A stretch of 64,000 bases of DNA, taken from contig DLKT01000008.1 in assembly GCA_002477825.1 (NCBI GenBank), positions 1-64,000 on the forward strand, in the 5' to 3' direction. Within the stretch, counting starts at the first letter, position 1. Each line of letters starts with the position of its first letter. A program made the position numbers and the translations under genes. Shown here one piece after another: positions 9,493-17,508 of this stretch. Under the pieces are notes generated by a model. It was not told where the DNA came from, made no database searches, and worked only from the letters and a program-made list of their open reading frames with translations. This DNA comes from Caryophanales bacterium UBA7581 (GTDB lineage Bacteria; Bacillota_I; Bacilli_A; RFN20; CAG-826).

Positions 9493-11041
9493 ATTTTCGA
9501 TTGTACTTTCTTACTGATTTATAAACCGATTTTAAACGTGGATACATTTTTTCATAAACATGGTTATATAAATAATCATATTGTTTATGCGCTTCCATAT
9601 TGGGCATAAAGGTTGTAGACGTATGGACCATGTTTTCAACTGCTTCTTCAAAAGTGTTAAATTCATGCGCAGCAGTAAAAACTAAAATTGCCGTTCCTAA
9701 AGAAGCTGTTTCATAGGTTTGTACACGGCTAACCGGTAAACCAAAAATATCCGCAGTGATTTGACAAATCGCATCACTTTGCGAGCCTCCACCGGATACT
9801 CGAATTTCTTTAACTTTTTTATGCTGCCTTTTTTCAATACCTTCTAAGCCTTCTCTTAAGCCATAAGCAATACCTTCGATAATTGCGCGATAGATATGGA
9901 TTCTGGTATGATAATCAGAAAAACCGACAATTGCGCCTTTGGCTTCTGGGCGACTTAATCCTGGCCCCCAATAAGGTTGTAAAACTAAGCCTTGGGAGCC
10001 TGGAGGTATTTCCATTAATCTTTCATTTAATACTTCTTCTACTGCCATACTTTGGATAGCGGCTTCTTTGGCTTCTTGGTTAGCAAATTCTCTAACAAAC
10101 CAAGTGACCATCCAATAGCCACGATAAATTTGTACTTCCATATTATATAAATTAGGAATACACGCTGGATAGGAAGGTAAAAATGGCTCTGGCTCAATGT
10201 ATTTTTTATTCGACACTTCAATTGTAGAAGCTGTGCCATAAGAAATAGAAGCCATGTCTTTTCTTAAACATCCTGTTCCAATGGTTTCTGAGCCTTTATC
10301 CGTTCCATTTGCGTACACTTTTAAGCCTTCAGGAAGTCCTGATTCTTCTGCACATTTTTTTGAAATCGTGCCAATCAATTCTCCCGATTCAACAAGGGTA
10401 GGTAACCATTCTTCTGGCGTAGCAAAAATTGGATATTTTAAAGCACTCTTTTTAAACCATTTTTTCTTTTTCATATCGATGGGGTAATGCCCTGTATAGT
10501 TACTAGCGGAATCTTTCGTTTCTCCTGTTAATCGATAAAGAAAATAGGTTGATAAAGCAAAATAGTGTTTGGTCTTTTGAATCGTCTCTGGTTCATTTTC
10601 TCTTACCCAGTTTACCATCGTTCTCTTACGATTCATAACAACTGTCTCTTTCATTCCTACCAGCCAAAATAAAAAGCGGTTCAATAGGGGTAAAGGTGTT
10701 TCACATTTTGCTAACCGTTGATCACACCAAAGAATACAAGGACGAATCGGTTGATATTTTTCATCTAAAAAGACAGCGGTGTCACGGAAACACGTAATAG
10801 CGCATCCCACGACTTGTTTCATCAAATCCGGATGTTTTTGTGTAAGGTTCTTCGTTACTTCACACATATGCTCATAATAAAAATCTGCGTTTTGCTCGCA
10901 TTGGCCTGGCGCTTTAGAAAAATATGCAGGTTGATAAACATACTTTTCTATTGCTAGAGTTTCTCCTGATTTATTAAAAATTAATGCCCGTACACTTTGC
11001 GTTCCAAAGTCTAATGTTAAAGCAAGCGGCATTTTATCCAT
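9485..11041 (-). CDS. FGGY-family carbohydrate kinase (substrate unknown)
   Basis: This is a 518-residue sugar kinase of the xylulokinase/glycerol kinase superfamily. It has the N-terminal phosphate 1 loop LTLDFGTQSVRALIFNKSGE, the central ITCFRDTAVFLDEKYQPIRP, and the adenosine motif IRVSGGGSQSDAICQITADI near residue 420. It is not RhaB-like in the first loop, so it is not a second rhamnulokinase. AGAAGGTGAG precedes ATG 11041. The coupled downstream hydrolase and the nearby rhamnose genes suggest pentose, polyol or deoxysugar metabolism, but nothing here fixes the substrate. Confidence 0.85.
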   Translation of the reverse strand: MDKMPLALTLDFGTQSVRALIFNKSGETLAIEKYVYQPAYFSKAPGQCEQNADFYYEHMCEVTKNLTQKHPDLMKQVVGCAITCFRDTAVFLDEKYQPIRPCILWCDQRLAKCETPLPLLNRFLFWLVGMKETVVMNRKRTMVNWVRENEPETIQKTKHYFALSTYFLYRLTGETKDSASNYTGHYPIDMKKKKWFKKSALKYPIFATPEEWLPTLVESGELIGTISKKCAEESGLPEGLKVYANGTDKGSETIGTGCLRKDMASISYGTASTIEVSNKKYIEPEPFLPSYPACIPNLYNMEVQIYRGYWMVTWFVREFANQEAKEAAIQSMAVEEVLNERLMEIPPGSQGLVLQPYWGPGLSRPEAKGAIVGFSDYHTRIHIYRAIIEGIAYGLREGLEGIEKRQHKKVKEIRVSGGGSQSDAICQITADIFGLPVSRVQTYETASLGTAILVFTAAHEFNTFEEAVENMVHTSTTFMPNMEAHKQYDYLYNHVYEKMYPRLKSVYKSVRKYNRKYE

Positions 11042-11120
11042 AGTCTCACCTTCTAAATCTCTTATAGTGTAACAAAAATAAAAAGAAAACGCTATTCCTC
11101 AATATAAGTAGAATTATTAT

Positions 11121-11148
11121 TTTCCATTATACAAATAGATGGTATAAT
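11121..11148 (+). promoter_or_regulatory. Candidate promoter for the zinc-ribbon membrane protein gene
   Basis: A perfect -10 TATAAT (11143-11148) is preceded at 16 bp by TTTCCA (11121-11126), a weak -35. The ATG follows 38 nt later with an AAGGAG ribosome site. Confidence 0.5.
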
Positions 11149-11185
11149 ACCTATGTTTGAATTATAAACACAAGGAGAAAAAATA

Positions 11186-12145
11186 ATGTTCAACAAATTA
11201 ACTGCCTTCGCCGAAAAATACGGCATGAAACAAGACGGAAAAATGCACTACTATGGAATGATGCAAGGTTATGAAACTAATTTAATGTGTAATTCTTTAG
11301 CCAATTCCGCACCTTATGGTTTTCAAATGCATATTTCTTGCTATTTAAATGACGAAGCAAAACAAGAATTAAAAAGTTTTGAGGCATCAAAACCAATGAA
11401 GATTTTTAAACTTGACTTTACCGCTTATGGTATTTGGATTGGTTTTAACGGCATGACTACAGGTTCTGCTTTAAAAGGATTTGAAACTGCTCTAGAACAA
11501 ATTTTAGCCATACTTAATAAGCATAGCGTAAAGGGAAGCGAATATTGCCCAATGTGTGGCGAACCTTTAAGCGCTGATCAAAGTCAAAAAATTTCTGTTT
11601 ATGACAACACCATTACCTTAGATAAAGAATGCGCTGGTAAAGTAGAAGATTATGTGGCGAAAGAAAAAGCAAATTATGAAGCCACACCTAATAATATTAA
11701 AAAAGGTATTTGGGGCGCACTTATTGGTGCTCTTGTCGGCTTAGTAATTACCGTTATCCTATTCTTTTTAAACCTCATTTCCGCTTGGAGTCCTATCGTT
11801 GGTATCCTTTTAGGTTCTTTCCTTTATAAGAAGTTTGGTGGAAAAGCTAATGGTGCTATGATTGGAATCTGTTTTGGATTTACTTTAGTTTTCCAAATAC
11901 TCGCTATTTTCTTACTTCATGTTTCTGCCGCAAATGGTCTTGCCATTACAAACGGTTTAACAGAGCGTGGATTAGACGCCTTTAATTATTATATGAAAAG
12001 CTCAACAACCATTGGAGATGGTAACCAAACCTTTTCTGGTATCTTTACCTATAATATGGTTCTTTCTACGGTTTTCTCTGTTATCGGTTGCGTTCTTGTT
12101 TCCATCGATATCTTTAGAAAAGCCAAAGCTGAAAGAGGCTTTTAA
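11186..12145 (+). CDS. Unknown membrane protein with CPxCG zinc-ribbon half-site
   Basis: I do not recognise this 319-residue protein. The first ~110 residues are soluble, with aromatic-rich strands. A CPMCG knuckle follows at about 122-126, with another Cys near 150 (DKECAG). Four to five hydrophobic segments fill residues 175-310: GIWGALIGALVGLVITVILF, a glycine-rich SPIVGILLGSFLYKKFGGK, two more, and VLSTVFSVIGCVLVSI. A zinc knuckle followed by membrane helices resembles zinc-ribbon membrane proteins of Bacillota, but the order is unusual. It has its own promoter and terminator, so it is probably monocistronic. Confidence 0.7.
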   Translation: MFNKLTAFAEKYGMKQDGKMHYYGMMQGYETNLMCNSLANSAPYGFQMHISCYLNDEAKQELKSFEASKPMKIFKLDFTAYGIWIGFNGMTTGSALKGFETALEQILAILNKHSVKGSEYCPMCGEPLSADQSQKISVYDNTITLDKECAGKVEDYVAKEKANYEATPNNIKKGIWGALIGALVGLVITVILFFLNLISAWSPIVGILLGSFLYKKFGGKANGAMIGICFGFTLVFQILAIFLLHVSAANGLAITNGLTERGLDAFNYYMKSSTTIGDGNQTFSGIFTYNMVLSTVFSVIGCVLVSIDIFRKAKAERGF

Positions 12146-12164
12146 TCTTACTAAGCATCTCATG

Positions 12165-12189
12165 AAGTCGCTCTTAGAGCGGCTTTTTT
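12165..12189 (+). terminator. Rho-independent terminator
   Basis: The stem AAGTCGCTC / GAGCGGCTT (one G-U pair) with loop TTA is followed by six T. A second, weaker hairpin (TTTTGCTTT / AAAGCAAAA) follows at 12190-12217. Confidence 0.85.
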
Positions 12190-12262
12190 ATTTTGCTTTC
12201 GCTGTTAAAGCAAAAAAATTCAAAATGAAATCGCTTCAATTATAAAAAAACTATGCAAGTTC

Positions 12263-12281
12263 ATAATATCTATGATATTAT
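12263..12281. promoter_or_regulatory. Palindromic operator-like site upstream of ppdK
   Basis: ATAATATC-TAT-GATATTAT is a perfect 8-bp inverted repeat 52 nt before ppdK. Its right arm overlaps the likely -10 (TATTAT). A short 5'-UTR stem TCTAC / GTAGA (12301-12316) and AGGAGG follow. A repressor site or simply the promoter core are both possible. Confidence 0.45.
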
Positions 12282-12332
12282 AAACACGTAGCATTTATCG
12301 TCTACATAAACGTAGAAATAGGAGGAAAAACA

Positions 12333-14972
12333 ATGCAAGACAAAAAATACGTCTATCATTTCAAAGAAGCTCATGGCTTAGGCAAAGAACTTCTTGGTGG
12401 TAAAGGCGCAGGCTTAGCAGAAATGACTCACATTGGAGTCCCAATCCCACAAGGATTCACGATTACCACTGAAGCTTGCACACTTTATTATGATAGCAAC
12501 AAAAATCTTCCAGATTTCTTAGTGAAAGAAATCTATGAAGCCATCCACGCAGTGGAAAAAGAAACTGGCAAAAATTTTGGTGGAGACCACAACCCATTAC
12601 TCGTTAGCGTTCGTTCTGGCGCTCGTGTCAGTATGCCTGGTATGATGGATACCATCCTCAACCTTGGTTTAAACGAAGTTACCGTTGCCGCTCTTGCCAA
12701 AGAAACACAAAACGACAGATTTGCTTATGACTGCTATCGTCGTTTCATCCTCATGTTCACCAACATTGCAAAAGGACATCCACGTACCGAAATGGACAAG
12801 ATGCTTGATGCATTAAAAGAAGAAAGAGGATACAAACTTGATACCGAAGTTACCGCTGAAGAATTAAAGGAACTCGTTAGCAAGTACAAAGCTTACTACA
12901 AAAAGACCTTTGGGGAAGATTTCCCACAAGATCCATATAAACAATTAATCGAAGCCGTTACCGCCGTTTTCCGTTCTTGGGACAACCCACGTGCTAACGT
13001 CTATCGTATGATGAACAACATTCCTTATTCTTGGGGAACTGCTGTTAACGTTCAATCCATGGCCTTTGGTAACAAGGGTGAAACTTCTGGTACTGGTGTT
13101 GCCTTCTCTCGTGACCCAGCTACTGGTGAAAAAGTTATCTCCGCTGAATATTTACCAAATGCTCAAGGTGAAGACGTCGTTGCTGGTATCCGTACTCCAC
13201 TTCACATCGATGAATTAAAGAGAAGAATGCCAGAAGTTTACGAACAATTCGTTAAGACCATTAAATTAATGGAAAATCATTACCGCGATATGCAAGATAT
13301 GGAATTCACCGTCGAAGATGGTAAACTCTACTTCTTACAAACCCGTAATGGTAAGAGAACACCTGCCGCTGCATTAAAGATTGCATGTGATCTCGTTGAT
13401 GAAGGTTTAATCGACGAAGATGAAGCCGTCTTGAGAATTGATGCTTTATCCTTCGATAAATTATTACTTCCTGGCTTTGATAAAGCCGATCTTGCTAAAG
13501 CTACCCCAGTCGCCACTGGTTTAGCTGCTGGTCCAGGTGCTGGTACCGGTAAATTAGCCTTCACTGCTGAAGAAGCTGAAGCAAGACATGCTGCTGGAGA
13601 AAAAGTCGTCTTAGTCCGTGCTGAAACCTCTCCAGAAGACATCGTTGGTATGGTCGCCTCTGAAGGTATCTTAACCATGCGTGGTGGTATGACCTCTCAC
13701 GCCGCTGTCGTTGCTCGTGGTATGGGCAAATGCTGTGTCTGTGGTTGTAAAGAAGCCATTATCGATGAAGAAGCAAGAACCCTCACCATCAATGGTAAAG
13801 TTTATACCGCTGATGATGTATTCTCTTTAGATGGTTCAACAGGTAAAATCTATGTTGGTGCTATCAAAACCGTTAACCCAGATTTAACCGCTGGTTACTT
13901 CGGTCGTTTAATGGGTTGGGTCGACCGTGCAAGAAAATTACACGTCCGTACCAATGCTGATACTCCACGTGATGCCAAGCAAGCCAAAGAATTTGGTGCT
14001 GAAGGTATTGGCTTATGCCGTACTGAACACATGTTCTTCGACAAGGATCGTATCTTCTCTATGAGAAAGATGATCTTAGCCGATAACGTTGAAGATCGTA
14101 AAGCTGCATTAGCCGAACTCGAACCAATGCAACAAAAGGACTTCGAAGCCTTATATGAAATTATGGGCGAAATGAATGTTAACGTTCGTTTATTAGATCC
14201 ACCTCTTCACGAATTCTTACCACATGAAGAAAACTTAATCGAAGAACTTGCTAAAGCAACTGGCAAGACCATTGCTCAAGTCAACGATCGTATTGCTGAA
14301 CTTAAAGAAGCAAACCCAATGATGGGTCACCGTGGTTGCCGTTTAGCTGTTTCTTATCCAGAAATTTGCGAAATGCAAACCACTGCTATTATCAAAGCAG
14401 CAATCAACGTTTCTAAGAAGGGTATCAAAGTTGAACCAGAAATCATGGTACCACTCGTTCTTGATGTTCGCGAATTAAGATTCGTTAAGAATATCATTAC
14501 TACTACAGCCGATCGTTTAATCAAAGAAGCTGGCATTGATATGAAATATCATGTTGGTACAATGATTGAAATCCCACGTGCTGCTTTATTATCTGATGAA
14601 ATTGCAAAAGAAGCAGAATTCTTCTCCTTCGGTACAAACGACTTAACCCAAATGACATTTGGTTTCAGCCGTGATGACGCTGCAAAATTCTTACCAGATT
14701 ATTATGAACACAAAATCTTAGAAGAAGATCCATTCAAGACCCTCGACCAAGATGGTGTTGGTAAATTAGTGAAAATGTCTGTTACCAATGGTCGCGCTAC
14801 ACGTCCTACATTACATGTCGGTGTCTGTGGCGAAACCGGTGGTGATCCAAAATCTGTGGAATTCTACCACAATGCTGGATTAGACTATGTCTCTTGTTCA
14901 CCATTCCGTGTTCCAGTAGCTCGTTTAGCTGCTGCTCAAGCTGCTATTAAAGCAAAAAGAGCTGCTAAATAG
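12333..14972 (+). CDS. ppdK: Pyruvate, phosphate dikinase
   Basis: This 879-residue three-domain enzyme interconverts ATP + pyruvate + Pi and AMP + PEP + PPi. In gut anaerobes it usually serves pyrophosphate-linked glycolysis or gluconeogenesis. The N-terminal ATP-grasp domain, the swivelling phospho-His domain (GGMTSHAAVVARGMGKCCVC, His near residue 455) and the C-terminal PEP/pyruvate barrel (GLCRTEHMFF, LLDPPLHEFLP, GVCGETGGDPKSVEF with catalytic Cys) are all present at full length. Codon choice is strikingly uniform, with many GGT, GCT, ACC and CGT codons, which suggests high expression. It has its own upstream palindrome and a strong terminator. It is on the plus strand left of the origin, so it faces the replication fork. 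Confidence 0.97.
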   Translation: MQDKKYVYHFKEAHGLGKELLGGKGAGLAEMTHIGVPIPQGFTITTEACTLYYDSNKNLPDFLVKEIYEAIHAVEKETGKNFGGDHNPLLVSVRSGARVSMPGMMDTILNLGLNEVTVAALAKETQNDRFAYDCYRRFILMFTNIAKGHPRTEMDKMLDALKEERGYKLDTEVTAEELKELVSKYKAYYKKTFGEDFPQDPYKQLIEAVTAVFRSWDNPRANVYRMMNNIPYSWGTAVNVQSMAFGNKGETSGTGVAFSRDPATGEKVISAEYLPNAQGEDVVAGIRTPLHIDELKRRMPEVYEQFVKTIKLMENHYRDMQDMEFTVEDGKLYFLQTRNGKRTPAAALKIACDLVDEGLIDEDEAVLRIDALSFDKLLLPGFDKADLAKATPVATGLAAGPGAGTGKLAFTAEEAEARHAAGEKVVLVRAETSPEDIVGMVASEGILTMRGGMTSHAAVVARGMGKCCVCGCKEAIIDEEARTLTINGKVYTADDVFSLDGSTGKIYVGAIKTVNPDLTAGYFGRLMGWVDRARKLHVRTNADTPRDAKQAKEFGAEGIGLCRTEHMFFDKDRIFSMRKMILADNVEDRKAALAELEPMQQKDFEALYEIMGEMNVNVRLLDPPLHEFLPHEENLIEELAKATGKTIAQVNDRIAELKEANPMMGHRGCRLAVSYPEICEMQTTAIIKAAINVSKKGIKVEPEIMVPLVLDVRELRFVKNIITTTADRLIKEAGIDMKYHVGTMIEIPRAALLSDEIAKEAEFFSFGTNDLTQMTFGFSRDDAAKFLPDYYEHKILEEDPFKTLDQDGVGKLVKMSVTNGRATRPTLHVGVCGETGGDPKSVEFYHNAGLDYVSCSPFRVPVARLAAAQAAIKAKRAAK

Positions 14973-14993
14973 TTTCTAACACATAAAAAAATG

Positions 14994-15026
14994 AGCAACC
15001 GTTATTGATTTAGCGGTTGCTTTTTT
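14994..15026 (+). terminator. Terminator of ppdK
   Basis: The stem AGCAACCG / CGGTTGCT with a 12-nt loop is followed by six T, 22 nt after the ppdK stop. Confidence 0.9.
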
Positions 15027-15085
15027 GTTGGACTTTTTAATTATAACTTCATTGATAATTTATGTTTTAGAGCATTTTCTATCCA

Positions 15086-16114
15086 CTATTTGTCATAAAA
15101 CATACTTACTGTTATTAAATTCATCAAAGCGATTACTCCCATCATAATCCAGGATCTTCGATTGAGTTTTAATTTTCTTTGATACATAACATAAAGGAGA
15201 TACGCTAATAAAAGGAAGAATAAATAAGTAAATGCATTAATAAAATCCATCACTAGCATACTAGAAATTGTAAGTGCGGGAATCATCACGCGATAAGAAA
15301 AATAAGAATCAGAAATTTGATTAACTTTTTCTGGTTTATCTTTCTTTAATTTATAGAAAAAAGCAAGGGCAAATAAAGCAAGAACAATCACATAGAATAT
15401 TACAGAAATCATTCCATTTCTTAAAAGTGCATGCCACTCATTCATTCTTGCTGGTTCTACGCCTTCTAATCCCATCGAAAAATATTGATTCAATAAAATA
15501 ATAAAGCCAAAGGGGAAGAAGGAAAGTACATCTAAAGTCCATTTAGAAATAAAACGAATTTGAAACCAATTGCTCAACACTTTATCCATAGCAAGAATAA
15601 CGAATTCAAACAGTAATAAAAACATAAGTACATTGAAAATCGCATCCACCATTGTGTTTTGAGAATATACAATAAAGAAGATTAATCCATAAAATAATAA
15701 CCCCATAAGAAGATTTGATAGATAAATAAGAAATAAATAGGTAAATGAATACACTACATATCTACAACTTAACGCAATTGCCGCTGCGATAAACGAGCTT
15801 GTAAACGCAACAACAAATGTCCCATACCCTGCTAAGAATTTTCCTAAATATAATTTTTCCTTTTTTATCGGCAAAGCATACATTTGGTCGATTCCAACTT
15901 TTTTCATTTTAAATTGCAGTTCATAAAAGGCGAGAAATCCTGTTAAAAGAATGGTGTTCGTTGAAAAAGTTAAATAGGAATCTTCTATGGGATTTCCAAA
16001 AGTAGAGAAGAAATTAAAACAAATATTCACGATACTTAGTATCATAAAAATAATCGAAAGTGCGAGGGCTAACGAACCATGTCTTTTCATTTCTAATTTA
16101 AGCATTTTCTTCAT
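15086..16114 (-). CDS. ABC-type membrane permease of the GntR-linked cassette
   Basis: This 342-residue protein is hydrophobic almost throughout, with about eight to ten membrane segments after the basic start MKKMLKLEMKRHG. It resembles the permease partner of BcrA/YtrB-type ATPases. I use ATG 16114: the strong GAGGAGG just upstream would be inside the gene if the in-frame GTG at 16132 were used. It overlaps the ATPase gene by 17 nt. With that ATPase and the GntR gene it forms a three-gene cassette of the kind linked to envelope-stress or peptide-antibiotic responses. The substrate is unknown. Confidence 0.78.
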   Translation of the reverse strand: MKKMLKLEMKRHGSLALALSIIFMILSIVNICFNFFSTFGNPIEDSYLTFSTNTILLTGFLAFYELQFKMKKVGIDQMYALPIKKEKLYLGKFLAGYGTFVVAFTSSFIAAAIALSCRYVVYSFTYLFLIYLSNLLMGLLFYGLIFFIVYSQNTMVDAIFNVLMFLLLFEFVILAMDKVLSNWFQIRFISKWTLDVLSFFPFGFIILLNQYFSMGLEGVEPARMNEWHALLRNGMISVIFYVIVLALFALAFFYKLKKDKPEKVNQISDSYFSYRVMIPALTISSMLVMDFINAFTYLFFLLLAYLLYVMYQRKLKLNRRSWIMMGVIALMNLITVSMFYDK

Positions 16115-16991
16115 GGTTTTGTTCCTCCTCACGTGTAACTTCTAATATAAATAATTCTTCAAAATCGATTGTTAATTCATCAATCATCACGGGTGATAAT
16201 TCTTCTAGTTCTTTATCTACTTCCTCATAGTCAAGTTTACAAACAAAAGTTACAATCCGCTTATCTTTCTTAAATTGAAGTAAAGGGAAAGGAATCATTT
16301 CTTTGGATATTTCTTTTAAGAACGCTACTTGATATTTATGATACATCGACACTTTCTCTTGTAAGTTACCTTCTAAAAGAATGTGGTTCTGATCAATAAT
16401 TCCAAAAGAATCACAAATATCTGATAATTCTCTTAATGAATGAGAAGATATGATAATTGTCGTCTTTTTATCTTCTACTAAGTCAATTAAATATTCTTTA
16501 CATTTGATACGGGCTAAAGGATCTAAACCATCAAACGCTTCGTCTAATAATAAATATTCCGGTTCAATGGCGATAGCTAAAGCAAGAAAAACTTGTCGTT
16601 TCATTCCTTTAGAAAAATTATGAATATTGGCTTTTTTATCAATTGAAAATTCTTCTAATATTGCATCTAATTTTTTCTCATTGAGAGAATAAAAAGCTTG
16701 ATAAAATTCACTCAACGATTGCGGTGTTGTTTTTAAATCATAGTAAGGTTCATCGGGTAAAAAGAAAATTTTTGCTTTGGCCTTTTCATTTTCTTTTACA
16801 TCTTCTCCATCAATAAAAATCGCTCCTTGATCGGGCTTATAAACATCAGCAATTAAACGAAGTAAGGTACTTTTTCCTGATCCATTCACTCCTACAAGAC
16901 CAAAAATAGAACCTTTTTGGATGGTTAGATTAATTTTTGAAAGCACAGTTTTTTTTAAAAACGATTTATCTACATTTTTAATCTCTATCAT
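16098..16991 (-). CDS. ABC transporter ATP-binding protein (BcrA/YtrB type)
   Basis: This 297-residue nucleotide-binding subunit shows Walker A GVNGSGKST, the signature NFSKGMKRQ, Walker B YLLLDEAFDGLD and the switch His in ISSHSLRELSD. The C-terminal ~80 residues match the extension of BcrA-like ATPases. ATG 16991 is preceded by GGAGGAAAG, so I prefer it to the upstream in-frame ATG at 17018. It overlaps the GntR gene by 14 nt and the permease by 17 nt, so the three genes are tightly coupled. The transporter probably acts in drug or lipid-II-peptide resistance, as inferred from the family. Confidence 0.88.
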   Translation of the reverse strand: MIEIKNVDKSFLKKTVLSKINLTIQKGSIFGLVGVNGSGKSTLLRLIADVYKPDQGAIFIDGEDVKENEKAKAKIFFLPDEPYYDLKTTPQSLSEFYQAFYSLNEKKLDAILEEFSIDKKANIHNFSKGMKRQVFLALAIAIEPEYLLLDEAFDGLDPLARIKCKEYLIDLVEDKKTTIIISSHSLRELSDICDSFGIIDQNHILLEGNLQEKVSMYHKYQVAFLKEISKEMIPFPLLQFKKDKRIVTFVCKLDYEEVDKELEELSPVMIDELTIDFEELFILEVTREEEQNHEENA

Positions 16992-17334
16992 GGTCTTTCT
17001 TTCCTCCATAAATTTCATTCACTGTTTTTATAACTTCTTCATAGTCAACACCTTCATCAAATAATTGTTGAATAAGCAAAGTAGAAAGTTTCTTTTCCTC
17101 TTTTTCTTCATCACTCACGACAAATGCACCTTTTTTTTCAACAATTTGGATATAGCCTTTTTTCTCTAATTCGATATAGGCTTTTTGAACGGTATTCGGA
17201 TTAATTCCATTTTCTTTTGCAAATTCACGAACCGAAGGAAGTTTTTCACCCGGTCGAATGACTTGTAATTGAATATATTTTTCGAAATATTCAATGATTT
17301 GTTCATAAATATTTCCTTTGCCATTAAACCGCAT
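16978..17334 (-). CDS. GntR-family repressor (YtrA-like)
   Basis: This 118-residue regulator has an N-terminal winged helix (YEQIIEYFEKYIQLQVIRPG, then EFAKENGINPNTVQKAYIEL) and only a short helical C-terminal tail, typical of the YtrA subfamily that autoregulates ABC cassettes. ATG 17334 follows GGAGG at good spacing. The upstream spacer carries three CTGTATT repeats (17350-17373) that overlap the longer reading and are more likely control DNA. It probably represses its own operon. Confidence 0.88.
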   Translation of the reverse strand: MRFNGKGNIYEQIIEYFEKYIQLQVIRPGEKLPSVREFAKENGINPNTVQKAYIELEKKGYIQIVEKKGAFVVSDEEKEEKKLSTLLIQQLFDEGVDYEEVIKTVNEIYGGKKDHDRD

Positions 17335-17349
17335 TACACTTCCTCCAAT

Positions 17350-17373
17350 CTGTATTATCTGTATTACTGTATT
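17350..17373. promoter_or_regulatory. Triple CTGTATT repeat, likely GntR operator
   Basis: CTGTATT occurs at 17350-17356, 17359-17365 and 17367-17373, with periods of 9 and 8 bp, directly upstream of the GntR start. It may be the binding array of the encoded repressor. Confidence 0.5.
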
Positions 17374-17446
17374 CATGGTAACACTGATTCATGAATAAAA
17401 TCAAGGCTTATTTCAAAAGATATAAACTTATTTTTAAATGCTTTAA

Positions 17447-17487
17447 AAATAAAAAAAAGATGCTAGTGAAGAAAAATCACTAACACC
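17447..17487 (-). terminator. Terminator of glmU
   Basis: On the minus strand the 11-bp stem GGTGTTAGTGA / TCACTAGCATC (G-U pairs) is followed by eight T, 22 nt after the glmU stop. Confidence 0.85.
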
Positions 17488-17508
17488 TTGATTTTACAAT
17501 TTGAATTT

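Noticed and set aside
9485..11041. A second rhamnulokinase
   Set aside because: Its phosphate loop (DFGTQSVRA) is of the xylulokinase/glycerol-kinase type and lacks the ASSGR of RhaB.
12190..12217. Second hairpin after the zinc-knuckle gene as a small RNA
   Set aside because: It is a simple A/T-rich stem next to a good terminator, with no sign of an independent promoter.
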